Shown here: positions 5,717-6,937 of the stretch, one piece after another
How the letters are laid out: each line of letters begins with the position of its first letter
Position numbering within the stretch: position 1 is the first letter of the stretch
Assembly: GCA_025060275.1 (NCBI GenBank)
Contig: JANXCJ010000111.1
Span: 1-6,937 of the forward strand
Length of the DNA stretch: 6,937 bases
DNA from: Bacteroidia bacterium
Lineage (GTDB): Bacteria > Bacteroidota > Bacteroidia > SpSt-205
Reading direction: 5' to 3'
The notes under the pieces: model-generated
The model's database searches: none
Seen by the model: only the letters and a program-made list of their open reading frames with translations
Told to the model about the DNA's origin: nothing
Made by a program: the position numbers and the translations under genes

Positions 5717-6937
5717 TTAAAGGGAGAGGATGCGGAACTCTACACGACGATTTTGTGCTCTGCCCTCACTTGTGCGATTATCGGCTATAGGCTGCTTAGG
5801 TCCCATACCCACAATCTCAAAACGGTTAGCCGAAATACCTCTTCCTTTGAGATATTGAGCTACTGCATTAGCTCTGCGCCATGAGAGTTCCAAATTTTTC
5901 TCTAAAGAGCCTGTACTATCTGTATGACCTACAATCTCTATGCGCATAGTGGGCTTATCACTAAGAAGCCAGGCAAGCCTCTCCAACTCAAGAAGGCTTT
6001 CTGGTGCCAATGTGCTATCCCCGCTAGCGAAGAAGAGTCCATTTAGACGAATTACTTCACCTATTAGGAGGGGGGCTACTAATATATCCTTATTAGTGTG
6101 GCCTTTCATAGAGGCTTGACGAAGGTCTATTTGCTCGCTTATGCTGAAATAGCCCGGACTCACTACTATTACTCCATATAAGGAGCCGAGGGGTAAAATT
6201 ATCTTGTATGCTCCTGTATTCTCATCAGAAATAGCTGTGCCCTCCAGCTTGCGTTCAACTAAGTCATAGTAACGCAGTTCCACATTTCCTATGGGTCGCA
6301 GAGAATTTCTTTCTAAGACTCGTCCTTGAACTAATACCACAGGCCTGGGCTGATAGGATGGAGGTAGAGGAGCGCGGTAAATTTGGCGTCCTAGCGTACT
6401 GACAGAGTCTGTGGAGACGAAGTAGGCTACCTCTGGATGCAAAGGAGCAAATTTGAAGTAGTAATCGTCTGCGTTAGAGTTAATAGGTTCTGGAAGTCTC
6501 TGGGGAGTGGACCAGTGCTGCCAGGTATCATCTAATCTCCTTGTCATATAGATATCCATTCCCTTTGAGTCAGAGCGACCATTCGTTGAGAAGTACAAGG
6601 TTATGCCATCTGAGGCTAAGAAGGGGGTAATTTCATCACCTGCTGTATTAATCACTGGCCCTAATGAGAGGGGCTCACTCCAGAGCTTCTGTTCTGGGTC
6701 ATAGAAGCTTACATACAAATCTTCGCCGCCCATTCCCCCTTGTTTTCGTAGCGATAGAAGGAGGGTTTTACCATCCCATCCCAAAGCAGCTGTGAGAGAA
6801 CTTCCACTTTCGCTAGAGAAGTTTTGAATGCGTAGCTGTGTGGGTGGTGCCCAAAGCTCCCCTGCTAAGCGCCGAGATAGACCTAATTCGCATGGATTGC
6901 GAGGGTTGCGAAATTCTTTATATACAAGGAGGTATTG
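5717..6937 (-). CDS. PD40-repeat/OmpA-family envelope protein (5' end outside window)
   Basis: The frame is open to the right edge, giving 406 visible residues; the TTG at 6784 is internal, as homology continues through it. Four PD40-like beta-propeller blades can be followed, three with Asp/Gln-aliphatic-Tyr strand ends (DLYV at 73-76, DIYM, QIYR), spaced by W-x-x-P turns (LWAPP, LWSEP, HWSTP). Next is a carboxypeptidase-regulatory-like beta-sandwich at about 199-290 (VQGRVLERN through ENTGAYKIILPLG). The C-terminus, about 300-404, is an OmpA peptidoglycan-binding domain with VGHTDSTGS, LSWRRANAV and NRRVEF. D340 and R355 match the residues that hold diaminopimelate in this family. The protein should therefore sit in the periplasm, tethered to the wall. 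The signal peptide and any TPR region are outside the window. Many Bacteroidota have several paralogues with this layout; PorE of the type IX secretion system is one. It heads the visible minus-strand block. Confidence 0.9.
   Translation of the reverse strand, partial: QYLLVYKEFRNPRNPCELGLSRRLAGELWAPPTQLRIQNFSSESGSSLTAALGWDGKTLLLSLRKQGGMGGEDLYVSFYDPEQKLWSEPLSLGPVINTAGDEITPFLASDGITLYFSTNGRSDSKGMDIYMTRRLDDTWQHWSTPQRLPEPINSNADDYYFKFAPLHPEVAYFVSTDSVSTLGRQIYRAPLPPSYQPRPVVLVQGRVLERNSLRPIGNVELRYYDLVERKLEGTAISDENTGAYKIILPLGSLYGVIVVSPGYFSISEQIDLRQASMKGHTNKDILVAPLLIGEVIRLNGLFFASGDSTLAPESLLELERLAWLLSDKPTMRIEIVGHTDSTGSLEKNLELSWRRANAVAQYLKGRGISANRFEIVGMGPKQPIADNRTSEGRAQNRRVEFRILSL

Noticed and set aside
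1..6937. Search by eye for CRISPR repeats, tRNA or rRNA genes, insertion sequence ends, and toxin or defence genes
   Set aside because: Nothing was found. Nearly all of the window is occupied by six recognisable housekeeping or envelope genes.

Overview
The window most likely comes from a member of the Bacteroidota or a close relative in the FCB group. The reasons are a single-chain SecDF fusion of 993 residues with a Ser/Thr/Pro/Asp-rich spacer in SecD, an OmpA-type protein with PD40 blades and a carboxypeptidase-regulatory-like domain, a Bacteroidota-style LpxH phosphoesterase, and the lack of clear Shine-Dalgarno sequences before the starts. The DNA is of moderate GC and very densely coded. 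I cannot name a genus.

Two gene blocks run towards each other. On the plus strand, the window opens inside ftsH (the AAA+ membrane protease), which ends in an ATGA overlap with an lpxH-like UDP-2,3-diacylglucosamine diphosphatase gene (lipid A synthesis). On the minus strand, read from the right edge, come: the 3' part of a large PD40/OmpA envelope protein gene, cut by the window; a Nudix hydrolase of the ADP-ribose pyrophosphatase type, starting directly after the stop codon; secDF, overlapping the Nudix gene by 8 bases; and a PstS-like substrate-binding lipoprotein gene whose best start lies 92 bases inside secDF. The blocks converge on an 85-base gap (1205-1289) with a short perfect hairpin but no T-tract. 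The 5' ends of both transcription units lie outside the window, so no promoter can be assigned.

The general theme is envelope biogenesis: membrane-protein quality control and lipid A synthesis on one side; protein export (SecDF), a peptidoglycan-anchored outer-membrane-associated protein and a periplasmic lipoprotein on the other. I see no RNA gene, CRISPR array, mobile element, integrase, toxin-antitoxin pair or defence island. Most of the window is ordinary core genome. The points worth a second look are the long secDF/lipoprotein overlap, the PorE-like domain order of the OmpA protein, the changed Nudix box, and the orphan status of the PstS-like protein.
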